Source: Phycisphaerales bacterium
GTDB taxonomy: Bacteria; Planctomycetota; Phycisphaerae; UBA1845; UTPLA1
DNA length: 49,711 bases
Reading direction: 5' to 3'
Assembly (NCBI GenBank): GCA_022360095.1
Contig: JAKSDK010000438.1
Span: 1 to 49,711, forward strand
The position numbers were made by a program, and so were the translations under genes. Shown here in pieces: positions 1-8,352 of the stretch. The notes below the pieces were generated by a model, which saw nothing but the letters and a program-made list of their open reading frames with translations, was not told the DNA's origin and searched no databases. Each line of letters begins with the position of its first letter. Position 1 is the first letter of the stretch.

Positions 1-536
1 CAACGTCCCTTCGGCGGTTCGTTGCAAGGATCTCCGGTGCAATCCTCGCCTTCGGTCCATGAGACCGGGGCGGCGAAGTTAAAGCAGGCTTCTTCGGTCG
101 TGACCTGACAGAGGACCGGCTCCGGGACGATTCCCAGGAAACAGCAACGTCCCTTTGGCGGCTCGTTGCAAGGATCGCCAAGGCAGTTCGCGCCTTCGGT
201 CCACGAAACGGGCGCTGGAAGCGCGAAACATTCTTCCTTGGTCATGACCTGACAAAGCACCGGCTCCGGAACGATTCCCAGGAAGCAGCAGCGTCCCTTC
301 GGCGGTTCATTACAGGGGTCACCTTCGCAATCCGCCCCGGGTGTCCATGACACGGGTGCTGCGAAGTTAAAACACTCCGCCTTGGTCGTGACCTGGCAAA
401 GCACCGGCTCCGGGACAATGCCCAGGAAACAACACCGCCCGAGCGGAGCGGCAAGGCCAGGGGTGTCCGTGGCCGCCTGTCCCCAGGCAGTCGCAGACAT
501 GCCCATCGTCAATACAACAACAATCACTCTGTTCAT
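1..536 (-). CDS. Secreted cysteine-rich repeat protein (5' part; runs off the left edge)
   Basis: The reading frame opens with an ATG at 536, preceded by a GGAGG Shine-Dalgarno sequence (complement of 547-551), and stays open to the first base of the window, so the C-terminus is missing. Residues 1-20 form a signal peptide ending near AWGQA. Then comes a 48-residue unit repeated at least three times (144-bp period, seen from the CCCA landmarks at 133, 277 and 421). Each unit starts GRCCFLGIVPEPVLCQV and ends GDPCNEPPK, with six cysteines. The GxCC start resembles the 'GACC' cysteine modules common in secreted planctomycete proteins, and a diverged relative occurs in the protein at 21601-23301. 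Paired cysteines suggest a disulfide-stabilised extracellular repeat protein. No enzymatic function can be assigned. The near-identity of the repeats suggests recent internal duplication. Confidence 0.8.
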   Translation of the reverse strand, partial: MNRVIVVVLTMGMSATAWGQAATDTPGLAAPLGRCCFLGIVPEPVLCQVTTKAECFNFAAPVSWTPGADCEGDPCNEPPKGRCCFLGIVPEPVLCQVMTKEECFALPAPVSWTEGANCLGDPCNEPPKGRCCFLGIVPEPVLCQVTTEEACFNFAAPVSWTEGEDCTGDPCNEPPKGR

Positions 537-1009
537 AATTACAATACCTCCGAGTTCCTATGGCAGCGTCCGCGCTGCCCGAAAAAACAAGCTCGCCACG
601 GCACACCGGCGTGCCGTTTGCGAAAGGGCGATGATAAAGACTACAGACTAAATAATGGGGAAGGCCCGACTGATCCTGTGCGGCAGGCCATCCGCCGTCG
701 TTACGCGGGGGGACCGCTGGAATTCCGTCTGTTTCCAGTCACGTTGATTTCTCTACACTCCTACCAGGCCGCTGAGCTAATAATACAGAGGATGATTGCG
801 AGTGCAACCACAAAATGACAGGGCAAAACAAGACATTTGAAGGCCGATTCAAATCGGCTGAATACGACCAATTGGCCGAGAAACCGGCGGTCCTGTTCGC
901 CGGCCGCGAATCTGTCACAGGTTCGTGAAATGCCGCACGTATGGCATTCAGGCCTTGCGTCCCTCTAAGGTGCGGGTGGGCTGCGGCTTAACGTCGAGGA
1001 CTCCGGATG
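537..1009. other. Intergenic region, no convincing gene
   Basis: This stretch lies downstream of the hybrid kinase and upstream of the Cys-rich repeat gene, both on the minus strand, so it should hold the promoter of the latter and the 3' end of the former. Apart from the Shine-Dalgarno sequence at 547-551, I saw no clear -35/-10 pair, no terminator hairpin with a T run, and only short frames without protein-like composition. Confidence 0.5.
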
Positions 1010-4000
1010 TCAGGCTGGAACTTCGGCAGACGCGGCATGCCGGGAAATGGTCGAGATGAGCTTCTTTCGATCAATGGGCTTGGTGGCATAGTCGTCGCAG
1101 CCGGCGTTGATGCACTTTTGCCGGTCTCCATCCATGGCGTGAGCGGTCAGTGCGATGATGGGACCCGCATAACCGTGCTCCCGCAAACGACGTGTGGCCT
1201 GATAGCCGTCCATGACCGGCATCTGCATGTCCATGAGAATGACATCGAACGGCGTTCCGTCGTCCAGGGCTGTGAGCGCGGCCTCCATCGCAAGTTGACC
1301 GTTTTCCTGCACGGTGACGTCCGCGCCGGCCTTTTTGAGCAAATGGGTGATGAGCCGCTGATTGTCCGGTCCGTCTTCGGCCAGGAGGATGCGTACACCT
1401 TGAATGTTGACGGTTGTTTCGCCGGTTGCCGCTTTGGTCTGATTTTCCACAATCATGTCGGATGCAGAATTTTGCACCATCTTTACACCTTTAAGCGGAC
1501 CGGTTGCGATGGTGAGGCGAAACCGTGTTCCGACGCCGGGTTCGGTGTCGACGACGCTGATATCACCGCCGAGTATTTTTGCAAAACGTTTGCTGATGGT
1601 GAGCCCCAGTCCGGTCCCGCCAAACCTGCGTGTGGTCGAAGTGTCGGCCTGGGTGAAAGGTTGAAAGAGTTTCGCGATCTGCTCCACAGTCATGCCGATT
1701 CCGGTATCGACAACGTCGAACTGTAGGACCGGTTTGAGATTGTCGTCCACGAAGCTCGTGATCAGCCTGACACCTCCAACTTCCGTAAACTTGATGGCAT
1801 TGCCGATCAGGTTGATGAGGATCTGACGTAGGCGCGTCGGATCGGTCTGAATCGTCTCGGGGATATCGCCGTCGTATTCGAAATCCAGCGTCAGGCCCGC
1901 CCCGTCGGCCTTGACTTTCATAAGTGAAGCGACGTCGGCAATGATCTGCACGGGGTTTCGACGTATGGTCTCCATCGTCATCTTGCCGGCTTCCACTTTC
2001 GAGATGTCCAGGATGTCGTTGATGATACCGAGGAGATGCTCGCCGTTGCGTTTGATCGTACTTGCCGCTTCCTGGTTCCTGGGGTCTTTCAGGGTGTCTG
2101 AAAGTGTTTCCGCGAATCCGAGGATCGCCGTCAACGGCGTGCGAATCTCGTGGCTCATGTTGGCGAGAAATTCACTCTTGGCGATACTGGCCGCCTCCGC
2201 CTCGGCAGCCAGATTATGGGCCACCATCGTCTGGCTCTCGAGTTGTTCCATGGTTTCGCGAAGAGATTGTTCGGCGGCCTTTTGTGCGGTGATGTCAAAA
2301 CGAATTGAAACATATTTTTCAATCTCGCCGTCTGAGCCGAAGTACGGCACGACCTTTGAGTCGACCCAATATCGTGAGCCGTCTTTGCACCGGTTACAGA
2401 CCTCACCGCGCCAGGACCTGCCCGAGGCGATCGTCTTTCTCATATCCACCCAGAATGATTTCGGATGTGTGCCGGAATTCAGAATGCGGTGGTCCTGTCC
2501 GAGTAGCTCTTCGCGCGAATAGCCGCTGATCCGGCAGAAACCGGTGTTGACATCGATGATTTTTCCGGAGCGGTCCGCGATGGACACGAGCGTATGTTCA
2601 TCGAGCGCGGCGCGCAAGGCTTCAATCTCGCGCAGCGCCTGTTCGGCTCGCTCGCGCGCGAGCACGAGTTCGGTGATGTCGCTATTGACGGCCATGAAGC
2701 CCGTCAGAACGCCCTCGGAGTCGAATTGGGGTTGAATGTCGATATCAAGCCAGTACTCACGTCCGTCCTTACCGCGGTTCAGGATCTCGCCACGAAACGG
2801 GCGGCCGGTCCTGCAGGCGTCGCGCATCACCCGGGCTGTCGTGGGGTCGGTCTTTTCACACTGCAGCAGCTCGCCGGGTGATTTGTTCAGCGCGTCTTGG
2901 ATCGTATAGCCGCTCATCCGCGTAAAACCGTCGTTGATCCAGGTGATGCGGCGTTGGGCGTCTGTCACGATGACGGCGTTGGACGTGCGCTTCGCCACCC
3001 GGGCCAGCAAGCTGTTCTCTTCGTTTGCCAACCTCAGCGCTTCCTGCGATGTAATTTGCTCCGTAATGTTGGAGTGCACCACGACAACACCCGATTGCTG
3101 AGGGCCGATCGGTGTGACGACCACCATGAACCACCGTCGGGTTAGGTCACTGTGGCACGCATAGGTGAGCGACTCGTAATTGGACTCTCCTCTCAGAACC
3201 TTGCGAATTGCCGTTGCCACGGTCAGAGCGTCATTTCGACAAGGCCCTGTCGCGTTCTCACATGCTTCCAGGTAGTTCATATCTCGCTCGGCTTCGCTCT
3301 TGCCGCCGTTGGTGACCCAGAACTCTTTCCAGGCCCTGTTCGTGTTTATGATATTGCCTTCGTTGTCGAGAATCGCGATATGGGCTGACTGTCCGTCGAG
3401 CACCGCGCGCAGAAAAGATTCCGAGGCACGCAGCTCTCTTTCAGCGATGATCTTTGCAGTGACGTCCTGGATGGAGCCTGACATTCGCACGGACCGGCCT
3501 CGGCCGTCGCGCTCAGAATCGCCGCGCGCGTGGAACCACCGATACTCGCCCGTTTTCATGCGAAGTCGATACTCGATGTTGTACTCACGACCGTCTTCGA
3601 CGTGGCGTCTGACCGCCTCCCAAACCATCGGTTCTTCGTCCGGGTGCAGCCGCTCTTGAAAGCTCACAAGCTTGCCGGGTGGAAACGGGCCTTCCTGTGG
3701 AAAGCCGAGCAATGTCCAGAATCGGTCTGAGTACCATGCATGCTCACTACCGACCTGCCAATCCCACAGACCGTCGCTGGTGCCCCGCGTGGCCGCTTCC
3801 AGGCGGTCGGCCAGACGCTCAAACTCCGCGCTGCGCGCGACAACAGCGAGGTGCTGCCGACGGAGCAAACGCACGACGGGCTCGATCACAAACATGGCGA
3901 CAAGGAAAAGCACGATGAGGAGAATGCCCGCAAGGGCGTGTTGCTCGCGGGTTGTCTTCTCGATCCGCCGGTCACTGTAGCCCTGAAGCGCATCGACGGC

Positions 4001-4810
4001 ACGTTCCATGGCCGGAAGGAAGGCATCCGCGTGGTGTTGAACCGCATGGCCGGACTCGAAGAGATTCTCAGGATCCGAGCGGCCGTTCGCCACGACCACT
4101 CTGCGGGCCGCGGACGTCAGGGCATCGCGATCCGGCTGTGCATCATCGATGACGTCGCGTGCCGGGCCGATACCGGTGACTCCGCGTTCTAGCAAGCGCT
4201 TGATAAGGCGTTGCAGGTCGGCGTATTCATTGTCAATTTGGTTGATCGCCGCCAACAGCATGCCGGACTCGAAGTCGGAATCGTCCCCGGACATCTGGAT
4301 CGCAGCGAGTCGGGCAATCCGTTGACTCAACATCCGCTGCCGCCCGACAAGATTGACGATCTTGGTTTCCTCACTCAAGGTTCTCAATGAGAAGTAGTTG
4401 ACCGTAAGCTCGGCGGCAAGGAATACCGCAATCAGCCCCAGCGACAGGAGCATGGCGAGGCGCACACGTCGATGGGGGCTGTCCGTCACCGAAGTGCCGT
4501 CACGGGGCAGTCGAGATTCGACCCGATGTCGGTAAAAGGTCCAAATGATGATCGGACCGAAGACCAGGGTCAGCAGCGCGCCATGGATAAGGCTGTCTGC
4601 CCAAGCAGGGAGAGAAAGTTCGATCGTGCTCAACAAGTATTGCAGGCCTATCTCAGTGCCGGCGATTCCCACGCTCAGCAGCAAGGCGTCCATCCACCAT
4701 CGCTTCATTGTCTCAGGCTTACCTTTCCGTGTTTGTCGCAAGCCGGGAGCGGGCCCTGGACGTCTCGTCGTTGCGATGGACTGCTGATCTTGGATGTGAT
4801 CTTCCGCCAT
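1010..4810 (-). CDS. Hybrid sensor histidine kinase with PilJ-type sensor, four PAS domains and receiver
   Basis: A 1266-residue membrane sensor kinase. Hydrophobic segments lie near residues 41-60, 75-91 and 117-135. A periplasmic-type helical sensor follows with the motif GRQRMLSQR (156-164), typical of PilJ/nitrate-sensor-like domains, then another membrane helix at 291-311. Four PAS domains occupy about 335-455, 465-585, 605-715 and 730-845. The dimerisation domain has the phospho-acceptor H887 in NMSHEIRTP. The ATPase domain shows NLIGNAIKF (N box, about 1000-1008), DTGIGM (G1) and GGTGLGL (G2). The C-terminal receiver carries LLAED and the phospho-acceptor D1194 in ILMDMQMPVMDG, with the conserved lysine in TKPID. 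Autophosphorylation followed by transfer to the own receiver is expected; no phosphotransfer domain or output regulator lies nearby. The ATG at 4810 has GAGAGG upstream; the internal Met35 has no good ribosome site. The ligand is unknown. Confidence 0.93.
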   Translation of the reverse strand: MAEDHIQDQQSIATTRRPGPAPGLRQTRKGKPETMKRWWMDALLLSVGIAGTEIGLQYLLSTIELSLPAWADSLIHGALLTLVFGPIIIWTFYRHRVESRLPRDGTSVTDSPHRRVRLAMLLSLGLIAVFLAAELTVNYFSLRTLSEETKIVNLVGRQRMLSQRIARLAAIQMSGDDSDFESGMLLAAINQIDNEYADLQRLIKRLLERGVTGIGPARDVIDDAQPDRDALTSAARRVVVANGRSDPENLFESGHAVQHHADAFLPAMERAVDALQGYSDRRIEKTTREQHALAGILLIVLFLVAMFVIEPVVRLLRRQHLAVVARSAEFERLADRLEAATRGTSDGLWDWQVGSEHAWYSDRFWTLLGFPQEGPFPPGKLVSFQERLHPDEEPMVWEAVRRHVEDGREYNIEYRLRMKTGEYRWFHARGDSERDGRGRSVRMSGSIQDVTAKIIAERELRASESFLRAVLDGQSAHIAILDNEGNIINTNRAWKEFWVTNGGKSEAERDMNYLEACENATGPCRNDALTVATAIRKVLRGESNYESLTYACHSDLTRRWFMVVVTPIGPQQSGVVVVHSNITEQITSQEALRLANEENSLLARVAKRTSNAVIVTDAQRRITWINDGFTRMSGYTIQDALNKSPGELLQCEKTDPTTARVMRDACRTGRPFRGEILNRGKDGREYWLDIDIQPQFDSEGVLTGFMAVNSDITELVLARERAEQALREIEALRAALDEHTLVSIADRSGKIIDVNTGFCRISGYSREELLGQDHRILNSGTHPKSFWVDMRKTIASGRSWRGEVCNRCKDGSRYWVDSKVVPYFGSDGEIEKYVSIRFDITAQKAAEQSLRETMEQLESQTMVAHNLAAEAEAASIAKSEFLANMSHEIRTPLTAILGFAETLSDTLKDPRNQEAASTIKRNGEHLLGIINDILDISKVEAGKMTMETIRRNPVQIIADVASLMKVKADGAGLTLDFEYDGDIPETIQTDPTRLRQILINLIGNAIKFTEVGGVRLITSFVDDNLKPVLQFDVVDTGIGMTVEQIAKLFQPFTQADTSTTRRFGGTGLGLTISKRFAKILGGDISVVDTEPGVGTRFRLTIATGPLKGVKMVQNSASDMIVENQTKAATGETTVNIQGVRILLAEDGPDNQRLITHLLKKAGADVTVQENGQLAMEAALTALDDGTPFDVILMDMQMPVMDGYQATRRLREHGYAGPIIALTAHAMDGDRQKCINAGCDDYATKPIDRKKLISTISRHAASAEVPA

Positions 4811-5111
4811 GGCAGCCTCTCGATACTCTCATCGGAGGGATCAGTCTGGTACGGGCAGCTGACTCGGCCACATCATGCTCACGAGAAGTGCGAGGCATGG
4901 CGGGTATTAGATCGTCCATCGACGCGCGCGGATTTAGGACACATTTTAGTTGGTTCCGCCCGGCTCGGTTGTTATCAGTCACCCGAGCTTGAACCCACCA
5001 TGGCTCAGCGGGGTTCTCTCGACGGGTGTCTGCGCCAAAAATGCTTTTTTTCTAAGCTTCTAAGCAATTATCCGACCTGGTAAGATGATAGACTGGTGTA
5101 GGAGAACGCTT
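4811..5111. other. Divergent intergenic region
   Basis: The region separates the hybrid kinase (minus) from the small gene at 5112 (plus) and must hold promoters for both. A run of seven T at about 5045-5051 follows the sequence GCGCCAAAAATGC. I see no convincing -35/-10 pair and no other gene. Confidence 0.4.
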
Positions 5112-5333
5112 ATGTGGTTTGGTTACATCAAGAGTGACGGGACCTGCCTGCTCACGCCGCTTTTTCCAAACGATCAGGGTGTGTGGGAGTGGTGCAGAGG
5201 CGATGCACTGGTCGTCTGTGACTTGAGCGGAGGGCTGGAGCTCACGAAAACCATGGCCAAGAAAAACGGCGCCAACAGCTTTATCGTTCACGATCCTGCC
5301 CAGAACGTGAATATGAAACCGGTCACGGACTGA
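5112..5333 (+). CDS. Small hypothetical protein (73 aa)
   Basis: The ATG at 5112 follows AGGAG with a spacing of about 7, better than the upstream in-frame ATG at 5085, which has no ribosome site. The product starts MWFGYIKSDGTCLLTP and has no signal peptide or membrane segment; it looks like a small soluble cytoplasmic protein. Three cysteines are present, without a CxxC pattern. It precedes the lipoprotein gene by 252 bp. I do not recognise the family. A shared transcript with 5586 is possible but not shown. Confidence 0.5.
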   Translation: MWFGYIKSDGTCLLTPLFPNDQGVWEWCRGDALVVCDLSGGLELTKTMAKKNGANSFIVHDPAQNVNMKPVTD

Positions 5334-5517
5334 ACGCGGCCGATCGAGTCAGCACTTCCCCTCCCAAACGAATTGTCGATGGGACCGGCCTTCGGGTGCA
5401 AATCCTTAGAAAATCTCAGCTTAGATTCCTTAATGCATTGCTCCGGTTTTCCCAATAGTGGGTATTTTTTAGCAATCTTAGAAATTTTGCGTGAAACCCT
5501 GCGTCGAGACGTCGCAC

Positions 5518-5553
5518 TTTTCCTGTCGCCGGCCAATGGGGTCGGCAGGAAAA
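5518..5553 (+). promoter_or_regulatory. Leader hairpin upstream of the lipoprotein gene
   Basis: TTTTCCTGTCG (5518-5528) pairs with CGGCAGGAAAA (5543-5553), with one G-T pair, and the CCGGCC/GGGTCGG interior can extend the stem. It ends about 32 bp before the ATG at 5586. No T run follows, so it is not a standard terminator. It may shape the 5' leader of the lipoprotein mRNA. Confidence 0.4.
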
Positions 5554-5585
5554 ACTGAAACCCTCGCGGTGGAGGAGTTAATGCG

Positions 5586-6770
5586 ATGTCACGTGATACG
5601 AAAAAGAAAATGTCCTTCGTAGGCCGTATGAGCCTGGTGAGTGTTCTTTTGGTCGGTCTGATACAGCCCGTGTGGCTTGGTGGTTGCGGCCTCGGGGACA
5701 ATCTCGTGGACCCGATCAACAACATCGCCAACCAGATCGATGCCGCCATCGCCGCCATCGACATCAACAGTGATCAATGGCAACAGATCGTGGAGGACCT
5801 GAGAGACGATATTCCAGAGATCGAAAACGACCTCAAGGCGGATCTGCAAGAGGTGATTGATCGCGGCGTCGGCACGATCGGCGTCACGATCTTCGCGACG
5901 AACGACTTCGTCGCCCGGCGTATTCAGGAGGCCTTGGATCGGGTCAAGGCCAAGTTCACGGGAGATCCGGTGCCGGTTTATCCTCCGGCGTTTCTAAGTT
6001 TCTCGCCCGACTTTGTGGATGTCGCTCGTGTGCGCGACGGGGAACAGCTGACGATCGCCGCGTTTGGGTACGACTTCGACCGTCTCGATCCGTCCGGGAG
6101 AGGCATGGAGTTATGGCTGCTTCGGGGTGGCGTGTACGTCGATTGTTCTTATGCGATGACCGCCACGACCCACTACGAGGCGACGATCAACCTCGCCGCC
6201 AATGGCGTTCCGATGTCGCTCGATTGTGCGGCTTTGGAATTGCGATGGGGCACCGAAATCATCTCGACGCTGCCGATCCTGCAGCCGAGTCCGCCCCAGC
6301 CGGATGAAGAAACCATCAATTTTCAGAACATCACCTTCAGGCCTGAAAAGACTCGCGGTGACGCTGATTTCAAAGGGCATGGCCCGTTCGTCTTCGTGGA
6401 GTCGGAAATCAGGATGTCTGATTTCGACGCGAAAGGCGCGAAGAAAATACAAGCGAGAGTTTACATGCTGGCCGAAGAAACAAAGAGCGATTGGACGACG
6501 GCAGAAGGCTGGTCCTCGTGGAAAACCGTCTACAACTGCCCGCCCGGATACCGACTGGTCGACGTTCTGACCCCGATGAGCTGTGAGGAATCGTACGTGG
6601 ACACGGACCACTCGGAAGATCAGTACTGCCCGGGCCTCGGCAATCTCGTGGAATGTTTCCGTTGCATCGGTGACACCGACGGCGACGATGCCGGCCGAAC
6701 GACGAGAGTGACGGTCGATTTCGCGCCGGCGAGAGTTTTGATGATTGAAGATGACCCCTATTTTGATTAG
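5586..6770 (+). CDS. Hypothetical lipoprotein
   Basis: A 394-residue exported protein. The N-terminus has a basic start (RDTKKK), a hydrophobic stretch (about 15-31) and a lipobox-like LGGC with Cys34, so it is probably a signal-peptidase-II lipoprotein. Residues about 40-110 (IANQIDAAIAAID) look helical. Residues about 135-235 look like a beta-sandwich beginning at PAFLSFSPDFVDVARV. The C-terminal third is cysteine-containing (NCPPGYRLVD, CFRCIGDTDGDD) and may be disulfide-bonded. The ATG at 5586 is preceded by GGAGGAG at a spacing of 8. Another ATG five bases upstream is out of frame and stops after 13 codons. The gene ends at a clear hairpin terminator. I do not recognise a family. Confidence 0.8.
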   Translation: MSRDTKKKMSFVGRMSLVSVLLVGLIQPVWLGGCGLGDNLVDPINNIANQIDAAIAAIDINSDQWQQIVEDLRDDIPEIENDLKADLQEVIDRGVGTIGVTIFATNDFVARRIQEALDRVKAKFTGDPVPVYPPAFLSFSPDFVDVARVRDGEQLTIAAFGYDFDRLDPSGRGMELWLLRGGVYVDCSYAMTATTHYEATINLAANGVPMSLDCAALELRWGTEIISTLPILQPSPPQPDEETINFQNITFRPEKTRGDADFKGHGPFVFVESEIRMSDFDAKGAKKIQARVYMLAEETKSDWTTAEGWSSWKTVYNCPPGYRLVDVLTPMSCEESYVDTDHSEDQYCPGLGNLVECFRCIGDTDGDDAGRTTRVTVDFAPARVLMIEDDPYFD

Positions 6771-6804
6771 GCGCCATCACTCACGTTGATCGTCCCTTTT
6801 TGAC

Positions 6805-6853
6805 GGCGGTTGCAACATCCGGAAGGTTGTTGCAACCGCCGCCTTCTTTTCTC
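6805..6853 (+). terminator. Rho-independent terminator for the lipoprotein gene
   Basis: A perfect 13-bp stem, GGCGGTTGCAACA (6805-6817) with TGTTGCAACCGCC (6828-6840), has a 10-base loop and is followed on the plus strand by the T-rich tail TTCTTTTCTC. It lies between the convergent genes ending at 6770 and 6893. The minus-strand side lacks a T run, so it acts mainly on the plus strand. Confidence 0.75.
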
Positions 6854-6892
6854 GGGATGGTTTGAAGCAATGAGGGCAAACGCCAATGCCTG

Positions 6893-8344
6893 TCACGTCG
6901 GCAATTCTTCAATAACGCCTCTGTTCCACCAATGATGAACCAAGCCGAGGGCAAGACGTCGCGGCACCCTTCGCGCCCATAGACGGATGAGCGCCGACAT
7001 GAAAACACCGTTTCTCAGCGGCTCAAGAAATTCTTCGATCGCCACTCCTCCAACAAAAGCGCATGGTCGCTCCAGGCCCGGATGGGCCAACGCGGGGCCT
7101 TTTCGAATCAGGTTGTCCTGCATCAGCGGGACGGCAACACGCTTGGCTTCGGATGACAATCGCAAACGCGTATCAAATCGAGGAGGTGGAGATGTCGATC
7201 CGTCCGACGCGATTTGCTCATCGCTCACCGTACGGATGGCCCGGCGCTGCCAGAAAGGGTTCCCGGAGTGAAAGGACTCGGCATAAAGCCGGGAGGTCTC
7301 CGTCAGATGCCGTTCCATAGTGTCGCGACAGGATTGCCGGTAGAACTGCGCGGCGTCCTCCCGGGATGTCGGACGACTCAGGATCGTGTGAACAACGGTT
7401 GCAGCTTGGAGTGCCGTCCGCAACGCAGCCTGTATCCCTTGAGAAGAAAGCGGGTCGAGTGAAAAGGCCGACTCACCCGCCTTGATCCAGTCTTTGCCGA
7501 CCACTTCCTTTGCCTGGCGGCAGGTCGCGTCGCATGCCTTTGCCGGCCTGATCAGTCGGTTTTTTAGACAATGGCTCAGAAGTTGAGATTCATGGAGAAG
7601 GCGGCGGTAAAATCTCGTCAAGCCGTCGCTGCCTCGCATCGACAGGCTTTCAGGATCGATGAAGACCATGGCGCTATACGATCCGTCTGCTAACGGAGCG
7701 CCCCAATACCAGCGGTCGACACCGGCTTCGATGCGCATCGCTGCGCGAACGTGCTCGTTGGACCTTGCGACTTCGAGGGAATCGCGCCACCATGCGAACA
7801 GGCACAGCGTGCGAGGCCCCACGGGCGTGGATTGGCCGATGCAATACCCCCGTTTGCCGGAAGCGTCGACGATGAAGCGCGCCCGGAGATTGAACTGCTT
7901 ACGGTAAGACTCGAAGGGAATACGCCAGTGTCCGTTTGCTGCCTTCGAGGCGCGATGAGCAATCGCCGGTTGGATCACTCGACATCCGGCGGTCTTGGCG
8001 GCGGTAAGAAGAATCTCATCGAAACGGCCTCGTTCGACCAGCAAACCCGGGTTGTCAGACTGGGACTGCTCGCGGGTTGCATCATCCGACCAGCGAAGGA
8101 TCGCGCGCCGTTGATGAAGAAAACCCGCTCGCTCCACAATGCACAAGAGGCCGAGCGCATCGAGCAAGGGAAAAACGCTCGGCGCCAACAACTCGCCTAC
8201 ATGCCGTCTTGGAAAGCGCTCTCGCTCCAGCAGGCAGACCGTATATCCAAGCCTGGCCAACTGAATCGCGACAGCGGAGCCGGCCGGCCCGCCGCCGACA
8301 ACACACACCTCGCAAGTCAACGAAGAACCCGTGTGCAGATTCAT
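6893..8344 (-). CDS. FAD-dependent monooxygenase, LodB/QhpG-like (tryptophan-halogenase fold)
   Basis: The 483-residue product begins with the dinucleotide-binding motif VVGGGPAGSA (residues 15-24), then CLLERERFPRRHVGE, typical of the flavin monooxygenase group that includes tryptophan halogenases, LodB and QhpG. LodB and QhpG hydroxylate a protein tryptophan during CTQ cofactor formation. The WxWxIP halogenase motif is not seen. An SLDPLSSQGIQAAL segment provides the second flavin contact (usually GDAAxxxxPxxGxG; here S-DP-SSQG). I chose the ATG at 8344, eight bases after the peroxidase stop, because the fold starts nine residues later; the longer open frame would lie inside the peroxidase gene. 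It is the last gene of the cluster. Proposed role: oxidising the cofactor tryptophan in the protein encoded at 11168-11929. That role is inferred from context and family. Confidence 0.8.
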   Translation of the reverse strand: MNLHTGSSLTCEVCVVGGGPAGSAVAIQLARLGYTVCLLERERFPRRHVGELLAPSVFPLLDALGLLCIVERAGFLHQRRAILRWSDDATREQSQSDNPGLLVERGRFDEILLTAAKTAGCRVIQPAIAHRASKAANGHWRIPFESYRKQFNLRARFIVDASGKRGYCIGQSTPVGPRTLCLFAWWRDSLEVARSNEHVRAAMRIEAGVDRWYWGAPLADGSYSAMVFIDPESLSMRGSDGLTRFYRRLLHESQLLSHCLKNRLIRPAKACDATCRQAKEVVGKDWIKAGESAFSLDPLSSQGIQAALRTALQAATVVHTILSRPTSREDAAQFYRQSCRDTMERHLTETSRLYAESFHSGNPFWQRRAIRTVSDEQIASDGSTSPPPRFDTRLRLSSEAKRVAVPLMQDNLIRKGPALAHPGLERPCAFVGGVAIEEFLEPLRNGVFMSALIRLWARRVPRRLALGLVHHWWNRGVIEELPT

Positions 8345-8352
8345 TTCTTGGT

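Noticed and set aside
133..421. 144-bp repeats as a CRISPR array
   Set aside because: The period is in frame, the repeats are coding throughout and there are no short repeat/spacer units.
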